A stretch of 64,000 bases of DNA from Euwallacea fornicatus. Its lineage: Eukaryota > Arthropoda > Insecta > Coleoptera > Curculionidae. Positions 10,913-24,464 of this stretch are shown here, piece by piece. Made by a program: the position numbers and the translations under genes. Numbering within the stretch: position 1 is the stretch's first letter; each line of letters begins with the position of its first letter. The stretch is taken from contig NW_027096015.1 in the NCBI RefSeq assembly GCF_040115645.1, forward strand, positions 682,001 to 746,000, read 5' to 3'. The notes beneath the pieces were generated by a model. The model saw only the letters and a list, made by a program, of their open reading frames with translations, made no database searches and was not told where the DNA came from.

Positions 10913-13900
10913 CTTAATCAAAGACTCAAATGAACCATCTCGACGAGATCTTTAACATAATGATACATATCATGATTGTATCATCTTGAGTTTCCACGAA
11001 AAATAGTACTTTATGAGCTCAAACATAAAATTTTTGTGACTTTTCACATGTTGAAGCTCGATAACTTCGGTCAATGAGGACCAAATTTCTTAATCAAATA
11101 CTCAAATGAACCATCTCGACGAGATTTTTAACATGACGTTACACATCATGATTGTATCTTCTTGAGTTTTAAAGAAAAATAGTACTTAATGAGCTCAAAC
11201 ATACAATTTTTGTGACTTTTCACATGTTGAAGCTCGATAACTTCGGTCAATGAGGACCAAATTTCTTAATCAAAGACTCAAATGAACCATCTCGACGAGA
11301 TCTTTTACATAATGATACACATCATGATTGTATCATCTTGAGTTTCCACGAAAAATAGTACTTAATCAGCTCAAACATACAAGTTTTTTGACTTTTCACA
11401 TTTTGAGGCTCGATAACTTCGGTCAATGAGGACCAAATTTCTTAATCAAAGACTCAAATGAACCATCTCGACGAGATCTTTAACATGACGTAACACATCA
11501 TGATTGTATCATCTTGAGTTTCAAAGAAAAATAGTACTTTATGAGCTCAAACATACAATTTTTGTGACTTTTCACATGTTGAAGCTCGATAACTTCGGTC
11601 AATGAGCACCAAATTTCTTAATAAAATACTCAAATGAACCATCTCGACGAGATTTTTAACATGACGTTACACATCATGATTGTATCTTCTTGAGTTTCAA
11701 ATAAAAATAGTACTTAATGAGCTCAAACATACAAGTTTTGTGACTTTTCACATTTTGAAGCTCGATAACTTCGGTCAATGAGGACCAAATTTCTTAATCA
11801 AAGACTCAAATGAACCATCTCGACGAGATCTTTAACATAATGATACACATCATGATTGTATCATCTTGAGTTTCCACGAAAAATAGTACTTTATGAGCTC
11901 AAACATAAAATTTTTGTTACTTTTCACATGTTGAAGCTCGATAACTTCGGTCAATGAGGACCAAATTTCTTAATCAAAGACTCAAATGAACCATCTCGAC
12001 GAGATCTTTAACATGACGTAACACATCATGATTGTATCATCTTGAGTTTCAAAGAAAAATAGTACTTTATGAGCTCAAACATACAAGTTTTGTGACTTTT
12101 CACACTTTGAAGCTCGATAACTTCGGTCAATGAGGACCAAATTTCTTAATCAAAGACTCAAATGAACCATCTCGACGAGATCTTTAACATGACGTAACAC
12201 ATCATGATTGTATCATCTTGAGTTTCAAAGAAAAATAGTACTTTATGAGCTCAAACATACAAGTTTTGTTACTTTTCACACTTTGAAGCTCTATAACTTC
12301 GGTCAATGAGGACCAAATTTCTTAATCAAAGACTCAAATGAACCATCTCGACGAGATCTTTAACATGACGTAACACATCATGATTGTATCATCTTGAGTT
12401 TCAAAGAAAAATAGTACTTTATGAGTTCAAACATACAATTTTTGTGACTTTTCACATGTTGAAGCTCGATAACTTCGGTCAATGAGGACCAAATTTCTTT
12501 ATCAAAGACTCAAATGAACCATCTCGACGAGATTTTTAACATGACGTTACACATCATAATTGTATCATCTTGAGTTTCAAAGAAAAATAGTAATTTATGA
12601 GCTCAAACATACAAGTTTTGTGACTTTTCACACTTTGAAGCTCTATAACTTCGGTCAATGAGGACCAAATTTCTTAATCAAAGACTCAAATGAACCATCT
12701 CGACGAGATCTTTAACATAATGGTACATATCATGATTGTATCATCTTGAGTTTCCACGAAAAATAGTACTTTATGAGCTCAAACATAAAATTTTTGTGAC
12801 TTTTCACATGTTGAAGCTCGATAACTTCGGTCAATGAGGACCAAATTTCTTAATCAAATACTCAAATGAACCATCTCGACGAGATCTTTAACATGACGTT
12901 ACACATCATGATTGTATCATCTTGAGTTTCCACGAAAAATAGTACTTTATGAGCTCAAACATACAATTTTTGTGACTTTTCACATGTTGAAGCAAGATAA
13001 CTTCGGTCAATGAGGACCAAATTTCTTAATCAAAGACTCAGATGAACCATCTCGACGAGATCTTTAACATGACGTAACACATCATGATTGTATCATCTTG
13101 AGTTTCAAAGAAAAATAGTACTTTATGAGCTCAAACATACAAGTTTTGTGACTTTTCACACTTTGAAGCTCGATAACTTCGGTCAATGAGGACCAAATTT
13201 CTTAATCAAAGACTCAAATGAACCATCTCGACGAGATCTTTAACATGACGTAACACATCATGATTGTATCATCTTGAGTTTCAAAGAAAAATAGTACTTT
13301 ATGAGTTCAAACATACAATTTTTGTGACTTTTCACATGTTGAAGCTCGATAACTTCGGTCAATGAGGACCAAATTTCTTTATCAAAGACTCAAATGAACC
13401 ATCTCGACGAGATTTTTAACATGACGTTACACATCATGATTGTATCTTCTTGAGTTTCAAAGAAAAATAGTACTTAATGAGCTCAAACATACAATTTTTG
13501 TGACTTTTCACATGTTGAAGCTCGATAACTTCGGTCAATGAGGACCAAATTTCTTAGTCAAAGACTCAAATGAACCATCTCGACGAGATCTTTTACATAA
13601 TGATACACATCATGATTGTATCATCTTGAGTTTCCACGAAAAATAGTACTTAATCAGCTCAAACATACAAGTTTTGTGACTTTTCACATTTTGAAGCTCG
13701 ATAACTTCGGTCAATGAGGACCAAATTTCTTAATCAAAGACTCAAATGAACCATCTCGACGAGATCTTTAACATGACGTAACACATCATGATTGTATCAT
13801 CTTGAGTTTCAAAGAAAAATAGTACTTTATGAGTTCAAACATACAATTTTTGTGACTTTTCACATGTTGAAGCTCGATAACTTCGGTCAATGAGGACCAA

Positions 13901-15100
13901 ATTTCTTTATCAAAGACTCAAATGAACCATCTCGACGAGATTTTTAACATGACGTTACACATCATGATTGTATCATCTTGAGTTTCAAAGAAAAATAGTA
14001 CTTAATGAGCTCAAACATACAATTTTTGTGACTTTTCACATGTTGAAGCTCGATAACTTCGGTCAATGAGGACCAAATTTCTTAATCAAAGACTCAAATG
14101 AACCATCTCGACGAGATCTTTTACATAATGATACACATCATGATTGTATCATCTTGAGTTTCCACGAAAAATTGTACTTAATCAGCTCAAACATACAAGT
14201 TTTGTGACTTTTCACATTTTGAAGCTCGATAACTTCGGTCAATGAGGACCAAATTTCTTAATCAAAGACTCAAATGAACCATCTCGACGAGATCTTTAAC
14301 ATGACGTAACACATCATGATTGTATCATCTTGAGTTTCCACGAAAAATAGTACTTTATGAGCTCAAACATACAAGTTTTGTGACTTTTCACATGTTGAAG
14401 CAAGATAACTTCGGTCAATGAGGACCAAATTTCTTAATCAAAGACTCAAATGAACCATCTCGACGAGATCTTTTACATAATGATACACATCATGATTGTA
14501 TCATCTTGAGTTTCCACGAAAAATAGTACTTAATCAGCTCAAACATACAAGTTTTGTGACTTTTCACATTTTGAAGCTCGATAACTTCGGTCAATGAGGA
14601 CCAAATTTCTTAATCAAAGACTCAAATGAACCATCTCGACGAGATCTTTAACATGACGTAACACATCATGATTGTATCATCTTGAGTTTCCACGAAAAAT
14701 AGTACTTTATGAGCTCAAACATACAAGTTTTGTGACTTTTCACATGTTGAAGCAAGATAACTTCGGTCAATGAGGACCAAATTTCTTAATCAAAGACTCA
14801 GATGAACCATCTCGACGAGATCTTTAACATGACGTAACACATCATGATTGTATCATCTTGAGTTTCAAAGAAAAATAGTACTTTATGAGCTCAAACATAC
14901 AAGTTTTGTGACTTTTCACACTTTGAAGCTCGATAACTTCGGTCAATGAGGACCAAATTTCTTAATCAAAGACTCAAATGAACCATCTCGACGAGATCTT
15001 TAACATGACGTAACACATCATGATTGTATCATCTTGAGTTTCAAAGAAAAATAGTACTTTATGAGCTCAAATATACAAGTTTTGTGACTTTTCACACTTT
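10737..15100. repeat. Displaced copy of 1-4900
   Basis: This stretch repeats landmarks of the window's start 61 monomers (10736 bp) later: 'gcacaaac' 105 to 10841, 'gagcacc' 870 to 11606, and the unusual 'ttagtcaaag' (m5 G) 2821 to 13557. Further right, the private 'aattgtactta' change (4141) recurs at 14173, only 57 monomers away, so four monomers were lost in this copy or gained in the other. The match is interrupted: 11797-13190 does not follow 1061-2450. A private change 'ataaaatact' is seen at about 11622. Confidence 0.7.
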
Positions 15101-18100
15101 GAAGCTCTATAACTTCGGTCAATGAGGACCAAATTTCTTAATCAAAGACTCAAATGAACCATCTCGACGAGATCTTTAACATAATGGTACATATCATGAT
15201 TGTATCATCTTGAGTTTCCACGAAAAATAGTACTTTATGAGCTCAAACATAAAATTTTTGTGACTTTTCACATGTTGAAGCTCGATAACTTCGGTCAATG
15301 GGGACCAAATTTCTTAATCAAATACTCAAATGAACCATCTCGACGAGATCTTTAACATGACGTTACACATCATGATTGTATCATCTTGAGTTTCAAAGAA
15401 AAATAGTACTTTATGAGTTCAAACATACAATTTTTGTGACTTTTCACATGTTGAAGCTCGATAACTTCGGTCAATGAGGAACAAATTTCTTTATCAAAGA
15501 CTCAAATGAACCATCTCGACGAGATTTTTAACATGACGTTACACATCATGATTGTATCTTCTTGAGTTTCAAAGAAAAATAGTACTTAATGAGCTCAAAC
15601 ATACAATTTTTGTGACTTTTCACATGTTGAAGCTCGATAACTTCGGTCAATGAGGACCAAATTTCTTAATCAAAGACTCAAATGAACCATCTCGACGAGA
15701 TCTTTTACATAATGATACACATCATGATTGTATCATCTTGAGTTTCCACGAAAAATAGTACTTAATCAGCTCAAACATACAAGTTTTGTGACTTTTCACA
15801 TTTTGAAGCTCGATAACTTCGGTCAATGAGGACCAAATTTCTTAATCAAAGACTCAAATGAACCATCTCGACGAGATCTTTAACATGACGTAACACATCA
15901 TGATTGTATCTTCTTGAGTTTCAAAGAAAAATAGTATTTAATGAGCTCAAACATACAAGTTTTGTGACTTTTCACATTTTGAAGCTCGATAACTTCGGTC
16001 AATGAGGACCAAATTTCTTAATCAAAGACTCAAATGAACCATCTCGACGAGATCTTTAACATGACGTAACACATCATGATTGTATCATCTTGAGTTTCAA
16101 AGAAAAATAGTACTTTATGAGCTCAAACATACAATTTTTGTGACTTTTCACATGTTGAAGCTCGATAACTTCGGTCAATGAGGACCAAATTTCTTAATCA
16201 AAGACTCAAATGAACCATCTCGACGAGATCTTTAACATGACGTAACACATCATGATTGTATCATCTTGAGTTTCCACGAAAAATAGTACTTTATGAGCTC
16301 AAACATACAAGTTTTGTGACTTTTCACATGTTGAAGCAAGATAACTTCGGTCAATGAGGACCAAATTTCTTAATCAAAGACTCAGATGAACCATCTCGAC
16401 GAGATCTTTAACATGACGTAACACATCATGATTGTATCATCTTGAGTTTCAAAGAAAAATAGTACTTTATGAGCTCAAACATACAAGTTTTGTGACTTTT
16501 CACACTTTGAAGCTCGATAACTTCGGTCAATGAGGACCAAATTTCTTAATCAAAGACTCAAATGAACCATCTCGACGAGATCTTTAACATGACGTAACAC
16601 ATCATGATTGTATCATCTTGAGTTTCAAAGAAAAATAGTACTTTATGAGCTCAAACATACAAGTTTTGTGACTTTTCACACTTTGAAGCTCTATAACTTC
16701 GGTCAATGAGGACCAAATTTCTTAATCAAAGACTCAAATGAACCATCTCGACGAGATCTTTAACATAATGATACATATCATGATTGTATCATCTTGAGTT
16801 TCCACGAAAAATAGTACTTTATGAGCTCAAACATAAAATTTTTGTGACTTTTCACATGTTGAAGCTCGATAACTTCGGTCAATGAGGACCAAATTTCTTA
16901 ATCAAATACTCAAATGAACCATCTCGACGAGATTTTTAACATGACGTTACACATCATGATTGTATCTTCTTGAGTTTTAAAGAAAAATAGTACTTAATGA
17001 GCTCAAACATACAATTTTTGTGACTTTTCACATGTTGAAGCTCGATAACTTCGGTCAATGAGGACCAAATTTCTTAATCAAAGACTCAAATGAACCATCT
17101 CGACGAGATCTTTTACATAATGATACACATCATGATTGTATCATCTTGAGTTTCCACGAAAAATAGTACTTAATCAGCTCAAACATACAAGTTTTTTGAC
17201 TTTTCACATTTTGAGGCTCGATAACTTCGGTCAATGAGGACCAAATTTCTTAATCAAAGACTCAAATGAACCATCTCGACGAGATCTTTAACATGACGTA
17301 ACACATCATGATTGTATCATCTTGAGTTTCAAAGAAAAATAGTACTTTATGAGCTCAAACATACAATTTTTGTGACTTTTCACATGTTGAAGCTCGATAA
17401 CTTCGGTCAATGAGCACCAAATTTCTTAATCAAATACTCAAATGAACCATCTCGACGAGATTTTTAACATGACGTTACACATCATGATTGTATCTTCTTG
17501 AGTTTCAAATAAAAATAGTACTTAATGAGCTCAAACATACAAGTTTTGTGACTTTTCACATTTTGAAGCTCGATAACTTCGGTCAATGAGGACCAAATTT
17601 CTTAATCAAAGACTCAAATGAACCATCTCGACGAGATCTTTAACATAATGATACACATCATGATTGTATCATCTTGAGTTTCCACGAAAAATAGTACTTT
17701 ATGAGCTCAAACATAAAATTTTTGTGACTTTTCACATGTTGAAGCTCGATAACTTCGGTCAATGAGGACCAAATTTCTTAATCAAAGACTCAAATGAACC
17801 ATCTCGACGAGATCTTTAACATAATGATACATATCATGATTGTATCATCTTGAGTTTCCACGAAAAATAGTACTTTATGAGCTCAAACATAAAATTTTTG
17901 TTACTTTTCACATGTTGAAGCTCGATAACTTCGGTCAATGAGGACCAAATTTCTTAATCAAAGACTCAAATGAACCATCTCGACGAGATCTTTAACATGA
18001 CGTAACACATCATGATTGTATCATCTTGAGTTTCAAAGAAAAATAGTACTTTATGAGCTCAAACATACAAGTTTTGTGACTTTTCACACTTTGAAGCTCG

Positions 18101-18832
18101 ATAACTTCGGTCAATGAGGACCAAATTTCTTAATCAAAGACTCAAATGAACCATCTCGACGAGATCTTTAACATGACGTAACACATCATGATTGTATCAT
18201 CTTGAGTTTCCACGAAAAATAGTACTTTATGAGCTCAAACATACAAGTTTTGTGACTTTTCACACTTTGAAGCTCGATAACTTCGGTCAATGAGGACCAA
18301 ATTTCTTAATCAAAGACTCAAATGAACCATCTCGACGAGATCTTTAACATAATGATACACATCATGATTGTATCATCTTGAGTTTCCACGAAAAATAGTA
18401 CTTTATGAGCTCAAACATACAAGTTTTGTGACTTTTCACACTTTGAAGCTCGATAACTTCGGTCAATGAGGACCAAATTTCTTAATCAAAGACTCAAATG
18501 AACCATCTCGACGAGATCTTTAACATAATGGTACATATCATGATTGTATCATCTTGAGTTTCCACGAAAAATAGTACTTTATGAGCTCAAACATAAAATT
18601 TTTGTGACTTTTCACATGTTGAAGCTCGATAACTTCGGTCAATGAGGACCAAATTTCTTAATCAAATACTCAAATGAACCATCTCGACGAGAGGTTTAAC
18701 ATGACGTTACACATCATGATTGTATCTTCTTGAGTTTCAAAGAAAAATAGTACTTTATGAGCTCAAACATACAAGTTTTGTGACTTTTCACATGTTGAAG
18801 CAAGATAACTTCGGTCAATGAGGACCAAATTT
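15101..18832. repeat. Mixed monomers with one marker module
   Basis: There is no gene and no simple HOR here. It contains 'gtacat' monomers (m51 G, near 15184 and 18528), a 'ctttatc' monomer near 15490 (the last I noticed before 41351), an 'agtatttaatg' monomer at about 15934, and one full marker module ('gagcacc' at 17414, 33 monomers from the previous one). A private 'gaggtttaac' replacing 'gatctttaac' lies at about 18690. Confidence 0.7.
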
Positions 18833-19712
18833 CTTAATCAAAGACTCAGATGAACCATCTCGACGAGATCTTTAACATGACGTAACACATCATGATTGTA
18901 TCATCTTGAGTTTCCACGAAAAATAGTACTTTATGAGCTCAAACATACAAGTTTTGTGACTTTTCACACTTTGAAGCTCGATAACTTCGGTCAATGAGGA
19001 CCAAATTTCTTAATCAAAGACTCAAATGAACCATCTCGACGAGATCTTTAACATGACGTAACACATCATGATTGTATCATCTTGAGTTTCCACGAAAAAT
19101 AGTACTTTATGAGCTCAAACATACAAGTTTTGTGACTTTTCACACTTTGAAGCTCGATAACTTCGGTCAATGAGGACCAAATTTCTTAATCAAAGACTCA
19201 AATGAACCATCTCGACGAGATCTTTAACATGACGTAACACATCATGATTGTATCATCTTGAGTTTCCACGAAAAATAGTACTTTATGAGCTCAAACATAC
19301 AAGTTTTGTGACTTTTCACACTTTGAAGCTCGATAACTTCGGTCAATGAGGACCAAATTTCTTAATCAAAGACTCAAATGAACAATCTCGACGAGATCTT
19401 TAACATGACGTAACACATCATGATTGTATCATCTTGAGTTTCCACGAAAAATAGTACTTTATGAGCTCAAACATACAAGTTTTGTGACTTTTCACACTTT
19501 GAAGCTCGATAACTTCGGTCAATGAGGACCAAATTTCTTAATCAAAGACTCAAATGAACCATCTCGACGAGATCTTTAACATGACGTAACACATCATGAT
19601 TGTATCATCTTGAGTTTCCACGAAAAATAGTACTTTATGAGCTCAAACATACAAGTTTTGTGACTTTTCACACTTTGAAGCTCGATAACTTCGGTCAATG
19701 AGGACCAAATTT
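18833..19712. repeat. Run of five near-identical single monomers
   Basis: Five consecutive monomers share one type ('gacgtaac', 'tccacg', 'acaagttttgtg', 'cacactttgaagctcg'). The four at 19009-19712 differ, as far as I can read, only by C-to-A at base 24 of the third (19384, 'aacaatctcg'); the first (18833) also has m17 G. This is homogenisation at the single-monomer level, unlike the multi-monomer HORs on either side. The 'aacaat' variant recurs on the same monomer type at 24487, 26071, 28535, 33991 and 36103, so later blocks probably share its origin. Confidence 0.75.
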
Positions 19713-21648
19713 CTTAATCAAAGACTCAGATGAACCATCTCGACGAGATCTTTAACATGACGTAACACATCATGATTGTATCATCTTGAGTTTCAAAGAA
19801 AAATAGTACTTTATGAGCTCAAACATACAAGTTTTGTGACTTTTCACACTTTGAAGCTCGATAACTTCGGTCAATGAGGACCAAATTTCTTAATCAAAGA
19901 CTCAAATGAACCATCTCGACGAGATCTTTAACATGACGTAACACATCATGATTGTATCATCTTGAGTTTCCACGAAAAATAGTACTTTATGAGCTCAAAC
20001 ATACAAGTTTTGTGACTTTTCACACTTTGAAGCTCGATAACTTCGGTCAATGAGGACCAAATTTCTTAATCAAAGACTCAAATGAACCATCTCGACGAGA
20101 TCTTTAACATGACGTAACACATCATGATTGTATCATCTTGAGTTTCCACGAAAAATAGTACTTTATGAGCTCAAACATACAAGTTTTGTGACTTTTCACA
20201 CTTTGAAGCTCGATAACTTCGGTCAATGAGGACCAAATTTCTTAATCAAAGACTCAGATGAACCATCTCGACGAGATCTTTAACATGACGTAACACATCA
20301 TGATTGTATCATCTTGAGTTTCAAAGAAAAATAGTACTTTATGAGCTCAAACATACAAGTTTTGTGACTTTTCACACTTTGAAGCTCTATAACTTCGGTC
20401 AATGAGGACCAAATTTCTTAATCAAAGACTCAAATGAACCATCTCGACGAGATCTTTAACATAATGATACATATCATGATTGTATCATCTTGAGTTTCCA
20501 CGAAAAATAGTACTTTATGAGCTCAAACATAAAATTTTTGTGACTTTTCACATGTTGAAGCTCGATAACTTCGGTCAATGAGGACCAAATTTCTTAATCA
20601 AATACTCAAATGAACCATCTCGACGAGATTTTTAACATGACGTTACACATCATGATTGTATCTTCTTGAGTTTTAAAGAAAAATAGTACTTAATGAGCTC
20701 AAACATACAATTTTTGTGACTTTTCACATGTTGAAGCTCGATAACTTCGGTCAATGAGGACCAAATTTCTTAATCAAATACTCAAATGAACCATCTCGAC
20801 GAGATCTTTAACATGACGTAACACATCATGATTGTATCATCTTGAGTTTCCACGAAAAATAGTACTTTATGAGCTCAAACATACAAGTTTTGTGACTTTT
20901 CACATGTTGAAGCAAGATAACTTCGGTCAATGAGGACCAAATTTCTTAATCAAAGACTCAGATGAACCATCTCGACGAGATCTTTAACATGACGTAACAC
21001 ATCATGATTGTATCATCTTGAGTTTCAAAGAAAAATAGTACTTTATGAGCTCAAACATACAAGTTTTGTGACTTTTCACACTTTGAAGCTCGATAACTTC
21101 GGTCAATGAGGACCAAATTTCTTAATCAAAGACTCAAATGAACCATCTCGACGAGATCTTTAACATGACGTAACACATCATGATTGTATCTTCTTGAGTT
21201 TTAAAGAAAAATAGTACTTAATGAGCTCAAACATAAAATTTTTGTGACTTTTCACATGTTGAAGCTCGATAACTTCGGTCAATGAGGACCAAATTTCTTA
21301 ATCAAAGACTCAAATGAACCATCTCGACGAGATCTTTTACATAATGATACACATCATGATTGTATCATCTTGAGTTTCCACGAAAAATAGTACTTAATCA
21401 GCTCAAACATACAAGTTTTTTGACTTTTCACATTTTGAGGCTCGATAACTTCGGTCAATGAGGACCAAATTTCTTAATCAAAGACTCAAATGAACCATCT
21501 CGACGAGATCTTTAACATAATGATACACATCATGATTGTATCATCTTGAGTTTCCACGAAAAATAGTACTTTATGAGCTCAAACATAAAATTTTTGTGAC
21601 TTTTCACACTTTGAAGCTCGATAACTTCGGTCAATGAGGACCAAATTT
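19713..21648. repeat. 11-monomer HOR unit, copy 1 (1936 bp)
   Basis: Eleven monomers starting with a 'cagatg/tcaaag' monomer and passing through two 'tccacg/cacactttg' monomers, 'cagatg/ctctat', 'aatgatacat', 'tactc/ttttaaag', 'tactc/gcaagat', 'cagatg', 'gacgtaac/ttctt/ttttaaag/aaaattttt', 'ttttac/cttaatcag/gaggctcg' and a final 'aatgatacac' monomer. The same order restarts at 21649 (for example 'gctctat' at 20384 and 22320, exactly 1936 bp apart). The final monomer (21473-21648) is a chimera whose right end ('cacactttg' after 'aaaattttt') is atypical and marks the join. Confidence 0.8.
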
Positions 21649-23584
21649 CTTAATCAAAGACTCAGATGAACCATCTCGACGAGATCTTTAACATGACGTA
21701 ACACATCATGATTGTATCATCTTGAGTTTCAAAGAAAAATAGTACTTTATGAGCTCAAACATACAAGTTTTGTGACTTTTCACACTTTGAAGCTCGATAA
21801 CTTCGGTCAATGAGGACCAAATTTCTTAATCAAAGACTCAAATGAACCATCTCGACGAGATCTTTAACATGACGTAACACATCATGATTGTATCATCTTG
21901 AGTTTCCACGAAAAATAGTACTTTATGAGCTCAAACATACAAGTTTTGTGACTTTTCACACTTTGAAGCTCGATAACTTCGGTCAATGAGGACCAAATTT
22001 CTTAATCAAAGACTCAAATGAACCATCTCGACGAGATCTTTAACATGACGTAACACATCATGATTGTATCATCTTGAGTTTCCACGAAAAATAGTACTTT
22101 ATGAGCTCAAACATACAAGTTTTGTGACTTTTCACACTTTGAAGCTCGATAACTTCGGTCAATGAGGACCAAATTTCTTAATCAAAGACTCAGATGAACC
22201 ATCTCGACGAGATCTTTAACATGACGTAACACATCATGATTGTATCATCTTGAGTTTCAAAGAAAAATAGTACTTTATGAGCTCAAACATACAAGTTTTG
22301 TGACTTTTCACACTTTGAAGCTCTATAACTTCGGTCAATGAGGACCAAATTTCTTAATCAAAGACTCAAATGAACCATCTCGACGAGATCTTTAACATAA
22401 TGATACATATCATGATTGTATCATCTTGAGTTTCCACGAAAAATAGTACTTTATGAGCTCAAACATAAAATTTTTGTGACTTTTCACATGTTGAAGCTCG
22501 ATAACTTCGGTCAATGAGGACCAAATTTCTTAATCAAATACTCAAATGAACCATCTCGACGAGATTTTTAACATGACGTTACACATCATGATTGTATCTT
22601 CTTGAGTTTTAAAGAAAAATAGTACTTAATGAGCTCAAACATACAATTTTTGTGACTTTTCACATGTTGAAGCTCGATAACTTCGGTCAATGAGGACCAA
22701 ATTTCTTAATCAAATACTCAAATGAACCATCTCGACGAGATCTTTAACATGACGTAACACATCATGATTGTATCATCTTGAGTTTCCACGAAAAATAGTA
22801 CTTTATGAGCTCAAACATACAAGTTTTGTGACTTTTCACATGTTGAAGCAAGATAACTTCGGTCAATGAGGACCAAATTTCTTAATCAAAGACTCAGATG
22901 AACCATCTCGACGAGATCTTTAACATGACGTAACACATCATGATTGTATCATCTTGAGTTTCAAAGAAAAATAGTACTTTATGAGCTCAAACATACAAGT
23001 TTTGTGACTTTTCACACTTTGAAGCTCGATAACTTCGGTCAATGAGGACCAAATTTCTTAATCAAAGACTCAAATGAACCATCTCGACGAGATCTTTAAC
23101 ATGACGTAACACATCATGATTGTATCTTCTTGAGTTTTAAAGAAAAATAGTACTTAATGAGCTCAAACATAAAATTTTTGTGACTTTTCACATGTTGAAG
23201 CTCGATAACTTCGGTCAATGAGGACCAAATTTCTTAATCAAAGACTCAAATGAACCATCTCGACGAGATCTTTTACATAATGATACACATCATGATTGTA
23301 TCATCTTGAGTTTCCACGAAAAATAGTACTTAATCAGCTCAAACATACAAGTTTTTTGACTTTTCACATTTTGAGGCTCGATAACTTCGGTCAATGAGGA
23401 CCAAATTTCTTAATCAAAGACTCAAATGAACCATCTCGACGAGATCTTTAACATAATGATACATATCATGATTGTATCATCTTGAGTTTCCACGAAAAAT
23501 AGTACTTTATGAGCTCAAACATAAAATTTTTGTGACATTTCACATGTTGAAGCTCGATAACTTCGGTCAATGAGGACCAAATTT
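21649..23584. repeat. 11-monomer HOR unit, copy 2
   Basis: Direct tandem copy of 19713-21648. I noticed no difference in the first ten monomers. The eleventh (23409-23584) differs: it has 'acatat' rather than 'acacat' and 'catgttg' rather than 'cactttg', with a private 'gtgacatttc' near 23531. From there the array continues into the marker module ('gagcacc' at 24102). Confidence 0.8.
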
Positions 23585-24464
23585 CTTAATCAAATACTCA
23601 AATGAACCATCTCGACGAGATTTTTAACATGACGTTACACATCATGATTGTATCTTCTTGAGTTTTAAAGAAAAATAGTACTTAATGAGCTCAAACATAC
23701 AATTTTTGTGACTTTTCACATGTTGAAGCTCGATAACTTCGGTCAATGAGGACCAAATTTCTTAATCAAAGACTCAAATGAACCATCTCGACGAGATCTT
23801 TTACATAATGATACACATCATGATTGTATCATCTTGAGTTTCCACGAAAAATAGTACTTAATCAGCTCAAACATACAAGTTTTTTGACTTTTCACATTTT
23901 GAGGCTCGATAACTTCGGTCAATGAGGACCAAATTTCTTAATCAAAGACTCAAATGAACCATCTCGACGAGATCTTTAACATGACGTAACACATCATGAT
24001 TGTATCATCTTGAGTTTCAAAGAAAAATAGTACTTTATGAGCTCAAACATACAATTTTTGTGACTTTTCACATGTTGAAGCTCGATAACTTCGGTCAATG
24101 AGCACCAAATTTCTTAATCAAATACTCAAATGAACCATCTCGACGAGATTTTTAACATGACGTTACACATCATGATTGTATCTTCTTGAGTTTCAAATAA
24201 AAATAGTACTTAATGAGCTCAAACATACAAGTTTTGTGACTTTTCACATTTTGAAGCTCGATAACTTCGGTCAATGAGGACCAAATTTCTTAATCAAAGA
24301 CTCAAATGAACCATCTCGACGAGATCTTTAACATAATGATACACATCATGATTGTATCATCTTGAGTTTCCACGAAAAATAGTACTTTATGAGCTCAAAC
24401 ATAAAATTTTTGTTACTTTTCACATGTTGAAGCTCGATAACTTCGGTCAATGAGGACCAAATTT

